From assembly GCA_945868725.1 (NCBI GenBank), contig CAMBMU010000008.1, positions 1 to 55,101 on the forward strand: a stretch of 55,101 bases of DNA, read 5' to 3'. How positions within the stretch are numbered: position 1 is the stretch's first letter; each line of letters begins with the position of its first letter. Shown in pieces: positions 29,147-38,543 of the stretch. Source of the stretch: Spirosoma fluviale. Lineage in GTDB: Bacteria; Bacteroidota; Bacteroidia; Cytophagales; Cyclobacteriaceae. A program made the position numbers and the translations under genes. Under the pieces are notes generated by a model. It saw only the letters and a program-made list of their open reading frames with translations. It was not told the DNA's origin and searched no databases.

Positions 29147-29514
29147 TCTAAGCCTACTTGCTTTCGCTTGGCTTCAAAGTAACTTTTTAGCTGAGGGTAC
29201 CAGTCGCTTTCGGTCTCTGGAAAGCCATCCAGCACCAATTCCATATTGCCTTCTATCCCATCTTGGTTGAGCTGCATCCCTTCAATCAGGTAGATTACTT
29301 CCTCCAAGCTTAAGGGCTCTTCGCTTGAATTCGGGTACAGGAGGTAGTCGTTGCCATAAAAGTCCACCGCTTCGTACTGAATTTTTTGATCTATCGCATG
29401 CCCATAGATGCTGATCTGCTCCCCCCAAGTACTTTCAGGGTAATGCAATCGTAGTAGGAGCACAGAAGTGATGCCTTCAGAAAAATAAGTGGGCGGTCTA
29501 AATAAAAAATCCAT
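29143..29514 (-). CDS. Hypothetical protein (123 aa)
   Basis: Complete ORF; acidic, no family recognised; convergent with previous ORF, sharing TTAA. Confidence 0.6.
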   Translation of the reverse strand: MDFLFRPPTYFSEGITSVLLLRLHYPESTWGEQISIYGHAIDQKIQYEAVDFYGNDYLLYPNSSEEPLSLEEVIYLIEGMQLNQDGIEGNMELVLDGFPETESDWYPQLKSYFEAKRKQVGLD

Positions 29515-29569
29515 AACTCCTTGAATTGGCCTTTAAAGTACTGCATTTCTCTTCAAGAATGGAAAAGGG

Positions 29570-29643
29570 GATTAGTTTTTTAGTTACCAAAGAGAAATTT
29601 CAATTTAAGTAAGTTACAAGTGGACCATTGGATTGGATAATCA
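29570..29643 (+). repeat. Possible decayed copy of the interspersed element
   Basis: GATTA...CCAAAGAGAAA...GTGGACC...GGATAATCA in the same order as intact copies but with poor left terminus and no flanking direct repeat. Confidence 0.3.
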
Positions 29644-29730
29644 GGACTTTAAGGCTATTTTTGAATTTCCAAATTCACGCGCGGTTTTACATTTCCCGAC
29701 TGATTTTATTTCGTTTAGCTATCCTCGTTT

Positions 29731-30999
29731 ATGAAAAGAGATTCACTAGTTTTTGACCTAATTTCCAAAGAAGAAGACAGACAAAAGAGAGGCATCGAAC
29801 TGATTGCTTCAGAGAACTTTACTTCCAAGCAAGTGATGGAAGCAGCGGGCAGCGTACTGACCAACAAGTATGCAGAAGGCCTTCCGGGCAAGCGTTATTA
29901 TGGCGGTTGTGAAGTGGTGGATGAGATTGAGCAGCTGGCGATTGATCGAGCCAAGAAATTATTTGGGGCTGGTTGGGCCAACGTACAGCCACACTCTGGT
30001 GCACAGGCAAATGCTGCAGTAATGCTGGCTTGCTTGAATCCTGGAGATGCAATTTTGGGTTTTGACCTTGCCCATGGAGGCCACCTAACGCATGGTTCTC
30101 CTGTTAATTTCTCAGGGAAGCTGTATCAGGCAAATTTTTACGGAGTGGAAGAAGCTACAGGCGTAATCGATTACGATAAAGTGGCTGAGAAGGCAATTGC
30201 TGTGCAGCCAAAAATGATTATTTGTGGAGCTTCTGCGTATTCGAGGGACTGGGATTATGCCCGCCTTCGTGAGATTGCTGACGAGGTGGATGCCTTATTG
30301 CTTGCAGATATTTCCCACCCATCAGGCTTGATTGCAAGAGGACTTCTCAACGATCCTTTGGAGCATTGCCATATTGTGACTACTACTACGCACAAGACGC
30401 TTCGTGGCCCTAGAGGTGGCTTGATCATGATGCGGGAAGATTTTGATAATCCTTGGGGATTGACTACGCCTAAGGGGGAAATCAGAAAAATGTCCGCTCT
30501 TTTGGATATGGGGGTTTTTCCAGGCACACAAGGAGGACCTTTGGAACACATCATTGCTGCCAAGGCTATAGCCTTTGAGGAGGCCCTTTCGGATGAGTAC
30601 ATGCAGTATGTAATTCAGGTCAAATTGAATGCATCTGTGATGGCTGAAGAATTTGTTTCTCGTGGATACAAGCTTATTTCAGGAGGAACAGACAACCACT
30701 TGATGCTAATTGACCTCAGAAACAAGGACTTAACTGGAAAGCTTGCTGAGGAAACGCTCGGAAAAGTGGACATCACCATCAATAAAAATATGGTACCTTT
30801 CGATACCAAGTCTCCATTTGTGACCTCTGGGATGCGCGTAGGAACTGCTGCAGTGACTACCCGCGGACTGAAGGAAGCAGATATGAGAAAAATCGTAGAC
30901 CTCATTGATAGGACCCTGCAGCATCATGCTGACGAAGCCGCGCTTGCACAAATCAAGACGGAAGTCAATGCATGGATGTTTAAATTTCCGTTATACTAA
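29731..30999 (+). CDS. glyA: Serine hydroxymethyltransferase
   Basis: 422-aa [59 protein letters not shown]. Confidence 0.98.
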   Translation: MKRDSLVFDLISKEEDRQKRGIELIASENFTSKQVMEAAGSVLTNKYAEGLPGKRYYGGCEVVDEIEQLAIDRAKKLFGAGWANVQPHSGAQANAAVMLACLNPGDAILGFDLAHGGHLTHGSPVNFSGKLYQANFYGVEEATGVIDYDKVAEKAIAVQPKMIICGASAYSRDWDYARLREIADEVDALLLADISHPSGLIARGLLNDPLEHCHIVTTTTHKTLRGPRGGLIMMREDFDNPWGLTTPKGEIRKMSALLDMGVFPGTQGGPLEHIIAAKAIAFEEALSDEYMQYVIQVKLNASVMAEEFVSRGYKLISGGTDNHLMLIDLRNKDLTGKLAEETLGKVDITINKNMVPFDTKSPFVTSGMRVGTAAVTTRGLKEADMRKIVDLIDRTLQHHADEAALAQIKTEVNAWMFKFPLY

Positions 31000-31014
31000 T
31001 TTTCCCCAACCCAC

Positions 31015-31869
31015 GTGGCATTAGACCAATATAAAGACGAAGAAGAAGAGGGTGGAATGTCCTTTTTGGACCATCTAGAAGCCTTACGCTGGCATTTACT
31101 GCGCGCAGTCTCTGCGGTACTAATTTTTTCAGTAGTGGCATTTATTGCAAAGGATTTCGTTTTTGGAGTCTTGATTTTAGGTCCTTCTAAAGTTGATTTT
31201 TGGACCTATCGAGTGCTTTGTGACCTTGGAAATTTTCTAGGCATTGAAGCATTGTGTATTGATCAATTGCCTTTTACGATTCAAAGCCGTCAGATGACTG
31301 GACAGTTTTCCATGCACATGACTTCTAGTATCGTTGTGGGATTGATTGCAGCCTTTCCCTATTTGTTTTGGGAGGTTTGGCGCTTTATTAGTCCTGGATT
31401 ATACGACAAAGAGAAGGGTGCAGCGCGAGGGGCAGTGGCCTTTGTTAGCTTTCTTTTTCTTTCTGGAGCAGTATTCGGGTACTATGTGCTTACCCCAATG
31501 TCGATCAACTTCCTCGCCAACTACCAGCTGGACCCCAGCATTGCAAACGAGTTTGACATTACCTCCTATGTCTCAACGCTGACCATGTTGGTTTTGGCCT
31601 CCGCCCTCATGTTCCAGTTGCCTGTGGTGGTTTACTTTTTGTCCATGTCTGGCTTGGTGACCTCCAAGATGTTGAAATCCTACAGAAGACATTCTATCGT
31701 GGTGATTTTGATTGTATCGGCGATCATTACTCCTCCTGATGTGGTCAGCCAGTTGTTGATTGCCATGCCGATACTGGTATTGTACGAGGTAGGGATACTC
31801 ATCGCCAAGCGTTTGGAGAAAAAAAGAGCGCTTAAAGAAGCTGAATTTGAACGAAATAAAGACGCTTAA
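31015..31869 (+). CDS. tatC: Sec-independent protein translocase subunit TatC
   Basis: 284-aa polytopic ORF (GTG start); MSFLDHLEALRWHLLRAV, FPYLFWEVWRFISPGLYDKEK, ITPPDVVSQLLIAMPILVLYEVGI. Confidence 0.95.
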   Translation: MALDQYKDEEEEGGMSFLDHLEALRWHLLRAVSAVLIFSVVAFIAKDFVFGVLILGPSKVDFWTYRVLCDLGNFLGIEALCIDQLPFTIQSRQMTGQFSMHMTSSIVVGLIAAFPYLFWEVWRFISPGLYDKEKGAARGAVAFVSFLFLSGAVFGYYVLTPMSINFLANYQLDPSIANEFDITSYVSTLTMLVLASALMFQLPVVVYFLSMSGLVTSKMLKSYRRHSIVVILIVSAIITPPDVVSQLLIAMPILVLYEVGILIAKRLEKKRALKEAEFERNKDA

Positions 31870-31876
31870 TACGTAG

Positions 31877-32314
31877 ATGGCAAAGCGAATTGCAATCGGA
31901 GGCGACCATGCAGGTGTAGGGTATAAGGAGCAGCTAAAGCAGCACTTGGCAACACTTGGTTATACTGTGCAAGACTTTGGACCTTTTTCTACTGCTTCTG
32001 TGGATTATCCAGATTACGTACATCCGCTTTCACTAGGCATAGAAGCTGGAGAGTTTGATTTTGGAATTGTGATTTGTGGAAGTGGAAATGGAGTAGCCAT
32101 CACTGCCAATAAGCACCAAGGCATCCGTGCGGCACTTTGCTGGAATGAGGAGTTGGCCGCCTTGTCACGACAGCATAACGATGCGAATGTGCTAGCCATC
32201 CCTGCTCGATTTATTTCCTATGAGTTGGCAGAAAAGATGGCTGAAATTTTTTTAACAACCCCATTTGAAGGGGGTAGGCACCAAAGCCGTGTCACAAAAA
32301 TTGCCTGTTCCTAG
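31877..32314 (+). CDS. rpiB: Ribose 5-phosphate isomerase B
   Basis: 145-aa ORF; IAIGGDHAGVGYKEQLK, ICGSGNGVAITANKHQGIRAALC. Confidence 0.96.
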   Translation: MAKRIAIGGDHAGVGYKEQLKQHLATLGYTVQDFGPFSTASVDYPDYVHPLSLGIEAGEFDFGIVICGSGNGVAITANKHQGIRAALCWNEELAALSRQHNDANVLAIPARFISYELAEKMAEIFLTTPFEGGRHQSRVTKIACS

Positions 32315-32320
32315 GATACC

Positions 32321-32359
32321 AAAAAGGGTCTTGATTTTTACAATCAAGACCCTTTTTTT
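32321..32359. terminator. Intrinsic terminator
   Basis: AAAAAGGGTCTTGATT-TTTAC-AATCAAGACCCTTTTTTT. Confidence 0.92.
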
Positions 32360-32389
32360 CTAGGGCAGCCTTTGGGCACTTATTTTTTG

Positions 32390-32504
32390 TGATTATTCGC
32401 GTTAGCACCAATAATAACCAAAGAAAAAAAGATTTGAAGTTCAAGAAAATGAGCTGTGGACGGTGGTCCGTAAGCCGTGGACGATTTGACCATGCGGATA
32501 ATCC
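32390..32504 (+). repeat. Interspersed MITE-like element, copy 4 (about 115 bp)
   Basis: Starts TGATTATTCGC, ends GCGGATAATCC; arms AACCAAAGAAAAAAAGATTTGAAGTTCAAG.AAATGAGCTGTGGAC match other copies; imperfect flanking repeat CTTATTTTTT (32379-32388) / CTTACTTTTT (32504-32513). Confidence 0.75.
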
Positions 32505-34115
32505 TTACTTTTTACCTGCTATTTGGTCTGCAAGGAGCAGGGCGGTGTAGAGATTGGCAATTTTCCCAGAAGTACATAGGTCTTCCATTGCGCGTTCCTG
32601 ATCTCCTATCCGAACTTGGAGGGGGATGCTGAGACCGGAATCTAATATCACGCGCTTCACTTGCACAGCGGTCAATTGAGGATAGAGTGACCGTAACACT
32701 GCTGCCATGCCTGCCACTGCAGGAGCTGCCATGGAGGTGCCGCCTTCTACGCCGTAATTCGAATTGGGAACTGAGGAATAAATCTCATCTCCAGGAGCAA
32801 AAATATCCACACGCTCTTTCCCATAATTGGAAAATGAAGCAACCATGTTAGGGCCATAGTTTGGCGTCAAAGCGCCCACGGTCACGTAATTGTCATTCAT
32901 CCGTGAGGGCATCAAGCTGTACTGATCGTTCGGATAATTGCTGTTCTCTGGAGCATCCAAGTCTACCCCATCGTTGCCTGCAGCATGGACGAATAGTACA
33001 TCCTTCGAAGCCGCATACTGCAATGCTTCTTGCACCCAAGAGGCATTGGGAGAGAATTTTTTTCCAAAGCTTGCATTGATCACTTTGGCACCCTGGTCTA
33101 CTGCATAGCGGATGGCAAGGGCAATGTCCTTGTCGTATTCGTCGCCATCGGGAACGGCACGCAATGCCATCAATTTCACATTTTCAGCTAGCCCATTTAC
33201 CCCTTTTTTATTAGTGCGATTGGCAGCGAGGATCCCTGCCACGTGGGTACCGTGACTCTCCTCTGCGAGCTGATTGCCTGGATTCCCGTTGCCATACCCA
33301 AGGTCCTTGAGGTCGTACGGATTGTCTCCCACAGGTTTCCTTCCATCAAATTCTAAATTAAGGTTGTATTCCATCTGGGATTGGTAATAGCTAATTCCTT
33401 CCTGTAAATCGGCCAAGGCAGAAGGAATATCCTGTCCCATTTCCATTACCTGATTCAGCAGTCCGAGTACTTGTTCTTCCTCTTCGCTTTGGGGCTCGTA
33501 GTTTTCAAGATCCTCTTTCGTATAGTTTTTCTTCCGCAGTTTTTTTTGAATGTTCTGGTGAGCGGTACTGACGAGTTGCTCGATTTGCTGGAACTGTAGT
33601 ACTGAAGTCCTAGCCTCTTCCATCAGAGGTTCTAAGTGGGCGCTGGCCTTTTTCTGAAGTTCGGTATTCCCCAATTTTTTGGACACAATCCGCACAAACT
33701 CCATCTGTTCGAAGTAAGATGATCCAAGAAAGTTGTACCCATGCACATCATCTACATAGCCATTTTGATCGTTGTCGATGCCATCGCCAGCAATCTCCTT
33801 AGGGTTTTTCCAAAGTACCTCTTTGAGATCTTCATGGGCAAGGTCGATGCCAGAGTCAATAATGGCTACTAGCACGGGTTGTCCTTTTCTCTTTTTGATT
33901 AGTTCTGCATAAGCACGATCTATACTCATCCCAGGTACAGTATCTTGGAAAGGATCCAAATGCGCCCAACGCAGGGCTTCCTTCTCAGTCAATGGCCTAG
34001 TTCTAGAAACGGAACTCAAGGAAGCCGAATTTGGTAGCTGCGCCATTGCAGCGCCACTAATTCCCATTAGACTAAGGATTCCAATCAAGAGGAAGAGTAT
34101 CTGGTATTTTTTCAT
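32505..34115 (-). CDS. S8 family serine peptidase (subtilase)
   Basis: 536-aa ORF; signal peptide; VAIIDSGIDLAHEDL (Asp), ESHGTHVAGILAA (His), GTSMAAPAVAGMAAVL (Ser). Confidence 0.95.
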   Translation of the reverse strand: MKKYQILFLLIGILSLMGISGAAMAQLPNSASLSSVSRTRPLTEKEALRWAHLDPFQDTVPGMSIDRAYAELIKKRKGQPVLVAIIDSGIDLAHEDLKEVLWKNPKEIAGDGIDNDQNGYVDDVHGYNFLGSSYFEQMEFVRIVSKKLGNTELQKKASAHLEPLMEEARTSVLQFQQIEQLVSTAHQNIQKKLRKKNYTKEDLENYEPQSEEEEQVLGLLNQVMEMGQDIPSALADLQEGISYYQSQMEYNLNLEFDGRKPVGDNPYDLKDLGYGNGNPGNQLAEESHGTHVAGILAANRTNKKGVNGLAENVKLMALRAVPDGDEYDKDIALAIRYAVDQGAKVINASFGKKFSPNASWVQEALQYAASKDVLFVHAAGNDGVDLDAPENSNYPNDQYSLMPSRMNDNYVTVGALTPNYGPNMVASFSNYGKERVDIFAPGDEIYSSVPNSNYGVEGGTSMAAPAVAGMAAVLRSLYPQLTAVQVKRVILDSGLSIPLQVRIGDQERAMEDLCTSGKIANLYTALLLADQIAGKK

Positions 34116-34151
34116 AACGAGTGAAAAGAGGTGAGGATTGCTAGGGTAGGA

Positions 34152-35558
34152 TCACTTTCGTGGTTCGTATTTTAGGGAATAGATTCCCGGATTAGCTTCT
34201 GAATAAAACTCCTTTAGTGCGGGCAATTCTTCTAGCAAATCCTTAAAATGACCTTCCTTATCTAGAACCTGTTTGGGCAGTTGGCGTCGAATCATTTGGA
34301 AGACCTGTGCTTTTTGGGGTAAGGTTTTTTCTTGCTGGAGGTAGCTTACGGACATGTGGTAATTCAAAAACGGCCCTTCTAAAGAATGAGTAAGGTATGG
34401 AGAAGGGTCGTCTTCCAAAACCATCAGGCCTGTTTTTTTGGGAAGGTTTGTTTCGTCTGTGGCAGCTACAAAATAACTGGTGTCGACAGTCGTTCGAGCA
34501 GTCCAATAGTAAGATGTCAAAATTGGCACAACCAATACTAAGCTAAAAAATGCAGGTCTAATTAGAAGTTTCCAGCTGAACTGTAGAAAAAACTGGCTGA
34601 TAAAGTAGCTCAGCGCAGGTAAAAATACGACGAGCTGGTAGGAGGCATTATTTTTTACAAGGAAAAACAGACCGGCAGAAAAAAGAAGCCAGATCACAAT
34701 AAGCTGTCTTTGCTTTTGTTGATTGATGGTCGCTCCACGAAAAAAGGAGCTGATTGTGAAGCCGATCAAGGCGAGTAGCAAGGGGAATGCGGCAGGCGCA
34801 AGCCAACTTAGGTAGGGCTGGTACCCATAAATGGGGTAATTGAATACAATCGGCCAAACTTGTAAGGCTTGTTCCAGCCCATCTTTCCAAAAATAAAAAA
34901 CAAAAATGAGCAAGAGGGGCAGTAAAAAGCCCATAATGGATAGAAATAGTTGGCGTATTGTAAAGCTAGATATAGCCAAACCTGTAAATGCTATAAAGGG
35001 AAGGAAAAAAATAAAATTCCAGTAGAAGCCAGTAGCTAGCCCCCCATAAATTCCGATAAGAAGTGTGGATTCACTACTTTCCTTTTGAAGGACTGTATGT
35101 GAGAATAGCTGTCCAAAAGCTAGCAGCAAAAAAGTACTCCCCAGTAGTGTTGGGGATAAGTACATGAGATCGAAGGAAAAATGAAACAAGGCCGCTAGTA
35201 CGATGGCCGGCAAATAGGTGTTTTCATCAAATACTCGATACTTGATTAAGGTGCTATTCCAATAGTAAATCTGAAACAAAACAAAAATTTTTCCGAGAAG
35301 GATATAGGCAATCGGGCTTCTTCCAAAGAGGAGATGGAGTCCAGTGAATACCCCAGCGGATAGCGGGCCCGTATCATCGATTACATCCACATAAAGTAGA
35401 TACCCTTCGCTCAATCGCTCTCCTAAAACCAACCACATCAATGCAGGAGTCGTGCTTGGAAATGAGAAAAAAACCCAAGAGATTACACTAAACAAGATCA
35501 CATAGAGTAGAATACCAACTAGGCGAATGGGGTCGTTTACTCTAAAAAAATTGAACAA
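34152..35558 (-). CDS. Polytopic membrane protein of unknown function
   Basis: 468-aa ORF with many hydrophobic segments; resembles Bacteroidota glycosyltransferase-like/DUF6427-type membrane proteins (tentative). Confidence 0.7.
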   Translation of the reverse strand: MFNFFRVNDPIRLVGILLYVILFSVISWVFFSFPSTTPALMWLVLGERLSEGYLLYVDVIDDTGPLSAGVFTGLHLLFGRSPIAYILLGKIFVLFQIYYWNSTLIKYRVFDENTYLPAIVLAALFHFSFDLMYLSPTLLGSTFLLLAFGQLFSHTVLQKESSESTLLIGIYGGLATGFYWNFIFFLPFIAFTGLAISSFTIRQLFLSIMGFLLPLLLIFVFYFWKDGLEQALQVWPIVFNYPIYGYQPYLSWLAPAAFPLLLALIGFTISSFFRGATINQQKQRQLIVIWLLFSAGLFFLVKNNASYQLVVFLPALSYFISQFFLQFSWKLLIRPAFFSLVLVVPILTSYYWTARTTVDTSYFVAATDETNLPKKTGLMVLEDDPSPYLTHSLEGPFLNYHMSVSYLQQEKTLPQKAQVFQMIRRQLPKQVLDKEGHFKDLLEELPALKEFYSEANPGIYSLKYEPRK

Positions 35559-35616
35559 GGTGGGTAGTGGGGGATTTGGTTTTGACTCGAAATTAAAGCA
35601 TGCCCAAGTATTTCGC

Positions 35617-35624
35617 TAAATTTG
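35617..35624 (+). promoter_or_regulatory. -7 type promoter element for rbfA
   Basis: TAAATTTG matches TAnnTTTG, 17 nt before ATG at 35642. Confidence 0.5.
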
Positions 35625-35641
35625 CATCATAAATACTTCAG

Positions 35642-36019
35642 ATGGAAAGCAAAAGACAATTAAAATACGCAAAATTAATTCAAAAAGAGTTGGGCGACAT
35701 TTTCCAAAAAGAGGCCAAGCACTTGGTAGGCTCCACCTTGGTGACCATTACTCGGGTAATGATGAGCCCTGATTTGGGACTTGCCAAAGCCTACCTCAGT
35801 TTTTTGTTGCCAAGCCCAAAGGCACAATTTGATGCGATCAATGAACATAAAAAGGAAATTCGACATGCTTTGGCGAAGCGCATCGGTAAGTCGGTCCGCG
35901 TGATTCCTGAATTGGCGTTTTTCTCGGATGAGTCCGCTACCTATGCGCAGCACATGGATAAAGTGATTTCAGATTTACACATTCCACCTGCTCCCGAAGA
36001 GGAGGAGGAAGAGGATTAA
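35642..36019 (+). CDS. rbfA: 30S ribosome-binding factor RbfA
   Basis: 125-aa ORF; SKRQLKYAKLIQKELGDIFQKEA, RIGKSVRVIPELAFFSDES. Confidence 0.93.
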   Translation: MESKRQLKYAKLIQKELGDIFQKEAKHLVGSTLVTITRVMMSPDLGLAKAYLSFLLPSPKAQFDAINEHKKEIRHALAKRIGKSVRVIPELAFFSDESATYAQHMDKVISDLHIPPAPEEEEEED

Positions 36020-36034
36020 CTATCGATTTAGCTC

Positions 36035-37261
36035 GTGAACATAAGTTCTTTCATTGCAGGCAGGTATTTCCGAAGCAAGAAGAAGCAAAACTTCATCACT
36101 ATCCTATCCTTGATCTCGATGGTAGGCGTAGCCATCAGTACCATGGCTTTGGTGGCAGTGATGTCCGTGTTCAATGGGTTGGAGGATCTTATTCGTGGAC
36201 TTTTTTCAAGTTTTGACTCCGAGCTCCAAGTGACGCCAGTTGCTGGAAAAAGTTTTGTGGTAACTGAAGATTGGTTAAATGCTATCCGAGAAGTGGAAGG
36301 AGTGGAGGTCATTACCGAAGTGATTGAAGACAATGCCCTCCTAGAATACCGAGGCAACCAACATATCGCCCGAGTCAAGGGAGTTTCCGACAATTACTTT
36401 GACCACGAGCGCTTCTCAAAAGGATATTTTTGGGGAGATACCACCTTGGGAACATCCTTGCGACCTGGCGCCATCCTTGGACGAGGAGTAGCCTTTGCGC
36501 TTTCGGTCAACTTAGACGATATCAATTCCGTCCTCAACATCTACTATCCGAAATCTCCCAAATCCGCAGCTTCCCTAGATCCAAACCAACTCTATGCTGC
36601 AGGACAGGTAGAGCCACGAGGATTTTTCAGTATAGAGCAGGGAGTGGACAACGAATACATCCTTGTCCGGCTTGATTTTTTTAAGGACTTGCTCGGCTAC
36701 GGTCAAAAGCGTACCGCACTTGAATTAAAGGTGGCCCCAGAATACTCCATTTCCACAGTACAGAAAGCAGTTCAGGCACACTTGGGAGCTGAGTTTGCCG
36801 TAAAAAATGCCGATGAACAACATGCTACGCTGATTCGCACCGTGAAGCTGGAGAAGCTTTTTGTGTTTTTGACGCTCACCTTCATTCTGGCTTTGGCCTC
36901 CTTTAATATTTTCTTTTCCTTAAGTATGCTGGCGATTGAAAAGAAAAAGGACCTAGCAGTTTTGAAATCTATGGGGGCAAAAAATTCCTTGATCCGAGGG
37001 ATTTTTCTAAAGCAAGGGGCCTTGATTGCTTTCTCTGGAGCTATTTTGGGCTTGATCTTGGGTCTACTTCTTGTAGGGGCTCAAGAAAAATTTGGACTGA
37101 TCTCCTTGGGGATTGCTTCTGGAGTGGTGGACGCCTATCCTGTACGAATCCACTGGCCTGACTTGGGATGGATTAGTTTGGCAGTAGTGACAATTACTCT
37201 CCTAGCTTCTTGGCGGCCGGCATGGATTGCGGCTCAGGTGGATCCCCTAGAGGAACTTTAG
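36035..37261 (+). CDS. ABC transporter permease, LolC/LolE (FtsX) type
   Basis: 408-aa ORF (GTG start); FIAGRYFRSKKKQNFITILSLISMVGVAISTMALVAVMSVFNGLE, DLAVLKSMGAKNSLIRGIFLKQGALIAFSGAILG. Confidence 0.92.
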   Translation: MNISSFIAGRYFRSKKKQNFITILSLISMVGVAISTMALVAVMSVFNGLEDLIRGLFSSFDSELQVTPVAGKSFVVTEDWLNAIREVEGVEVITEVIEDNALLEYRGNQHIARVKGVSDNYFDHERFSKGYFWGDTTLGTSLRPGAILGRGVAFALSVNLDDINSVLNIYYPKSPKSAASLDPNQLYAAGQVEPRGFFSIEQGVDNEYILVRLDFFKDLLGYGQKRTALELKVAPEYSISTVQKAVQAHLGAEFAVKNADEQHATLIRTVKLEKLFVFLTLTFILALASFNIFFSLSMLAIEKKKDLAVLKSMGAKNSLIRGIFLKQGALIAFSGAILGLILGLLLVGAQEKFGLISLGIASGVVDAYPVRIHWPDLGWISLAVVTITLLASWRPAWIAAQVDPLEEL

Positions 37262-37339
37262 CCTAGGAATCAGATTCGCTGACGCTACCACCCACGCCAG
37301 TCCTTTTCTTTCGTTTATTTTTTGTAGTAATATGGCATT

Positions 37340-38458
37340 ATGAATGAATCTAGTTTCGATGTCGTAGTCGTAGGCTTGGGTGCAGTAGGTAGTGCAACCT
37401 TGTACCAGCTGAGCAAGCGAGGAATAAATTCCTTGGGCATAGATCAGTTTGAACCGCCTCATACCTTCGGTTCGAGCCATGGAGAAACTCGCATTACTCG
37501 TCTGGCAGTGGGCGAAGGTGAGGAGTATGTTGCCCTAGCCAAGCGTTCGCATGAGATTTGGGCTGAATTGGAAGCGGTATCTGGGCATAAGATCCGAACA
37601 AAAACGGGCGGCATCCTTTTAGATTCTGGGGTAGACCCCTGGGCCAAACATGGAGTCGAAGGCTTTTGGGAGCGTACACTTCGCTATGCTCAAAATCAGG
37701 AGATTTCGCACCGAGTTCTGGAGTACCAAGAGTTTAAAGAAAGCTATCCACCCTTTCTACTACCCCCCTCAGGTAAGGTTTATTGGGAAGAAGAGGCAGG
37801 CTACCTCTTCCCTGAAGTAGCGATACAGACCCAGCTGGACCTTGCCCAAAAACAAGGGGCTACCGTTTGGACCTCATCCAAAGTAACAGCTATTCAAGCT
37901 CAGGGGGAGTATTTTCAAATTCAAGTGGAGGGAAAAGAAATTCTAGCCAAACAGGTAGTGCTCAGTGCGGGTGGATGGGTGAAGGATTTTTTACCGCTAC
38001 CCACCCAAAAGAAACTTAAGATTTGCCGCCAAGTATTGTATTGGATAGCCTTAGCTGAGGGGTCCCCCGATTGGCATCAGTACCCGGTGTGGATGTGGGG
38101 TTATGGTCCTGCTCCAGAGGATTTTATTTATGGTTTTCCGTCTTTGGATGGGAAGAGCATCAAAATGGCCTCCGAATCCTTTGTGGAAGTAGCACATCCA
38201 GATGAGTTGAACCGGGAAGTGACGGAGGAGGAACAGGAAATTTTTTGGAATACCAAGGTGGAGGGAAAATTGGTTGGATTGAAAAAACAGTTCCTCAAGA
38301 CTTCGGTCTGTTTTTACACAGTTACTGAAGATTCTCAATTTCTCATTGAAGCCATGGCTGGGAATAAGAATTTTCTCTGGGTGTCTGCCTGTTCGGGTCA
38401 TGGATTCAAACATTCCGCAGCTTTGGGCGAGGATTTGGTCAAACGGCTGGGACATTGA
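37340..38458 (+). CDS. N-methyl-L-tryptophan oxidase / monomeric sarcosine oxidase-like FAD oxidoreductase
   Basis: 372-aa ORF; VVVGLGAVGSATLYQLSKRGINSLGIDQFEPPHTFGSSHGETRITRLA, ACSGHGFKHSAALGE. Confidence 0.92.
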   Translation: MNESSFDVVVVGLGAVGSATLYQLSKRGINSLGIDQFEPPHTFGSSHGETRITRLAVGEGEEYVALAKRSHEIWAELEAVSGHKIRTKTGGILLDSGVDPWAKHGVEGFWERTLRYAQNQEISHRVLEYQEFKESYPPFLLPPSGKVYWEEEAGYLFPEVAIQTQLDLAQKQGATVWTSSKVTAIQAQGEYFQIQVEGKEILAKQVVLSAGGWVKDFLPLPTQKKLKICRQVLYWIALAEGSPDWHQYPVWMWGYGPAPEDFIYGFPSLDGKSIKMASESFVEVAHPDELNREVTEEEQEIFWNTKVEGKLVGLKKQFLKTSVCFYTVTEDSQFLIEAMAGNKNFLWVSACSGHGFKHSAALGEDLVKRLGH

Positions 38459-38513
38459 TTGGCTTGCTTGGCATTCCTCCCAAGTTTTCTAGTCAAATCC
38501 GCCTCGAAAACCG

Positions 38514-38521
38514 TACTTTTG
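38514..38521 (+). promoter_or_regulatory. -7 type promoter element for ABC exporter gene
   Basis: TACTTTTG matches TAnnTTTG, 22 nt before ATG at 38544. Confidence 0.45.
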
Positions 38522-38543
38522 CAATCCAATAGCTACCTAAATT

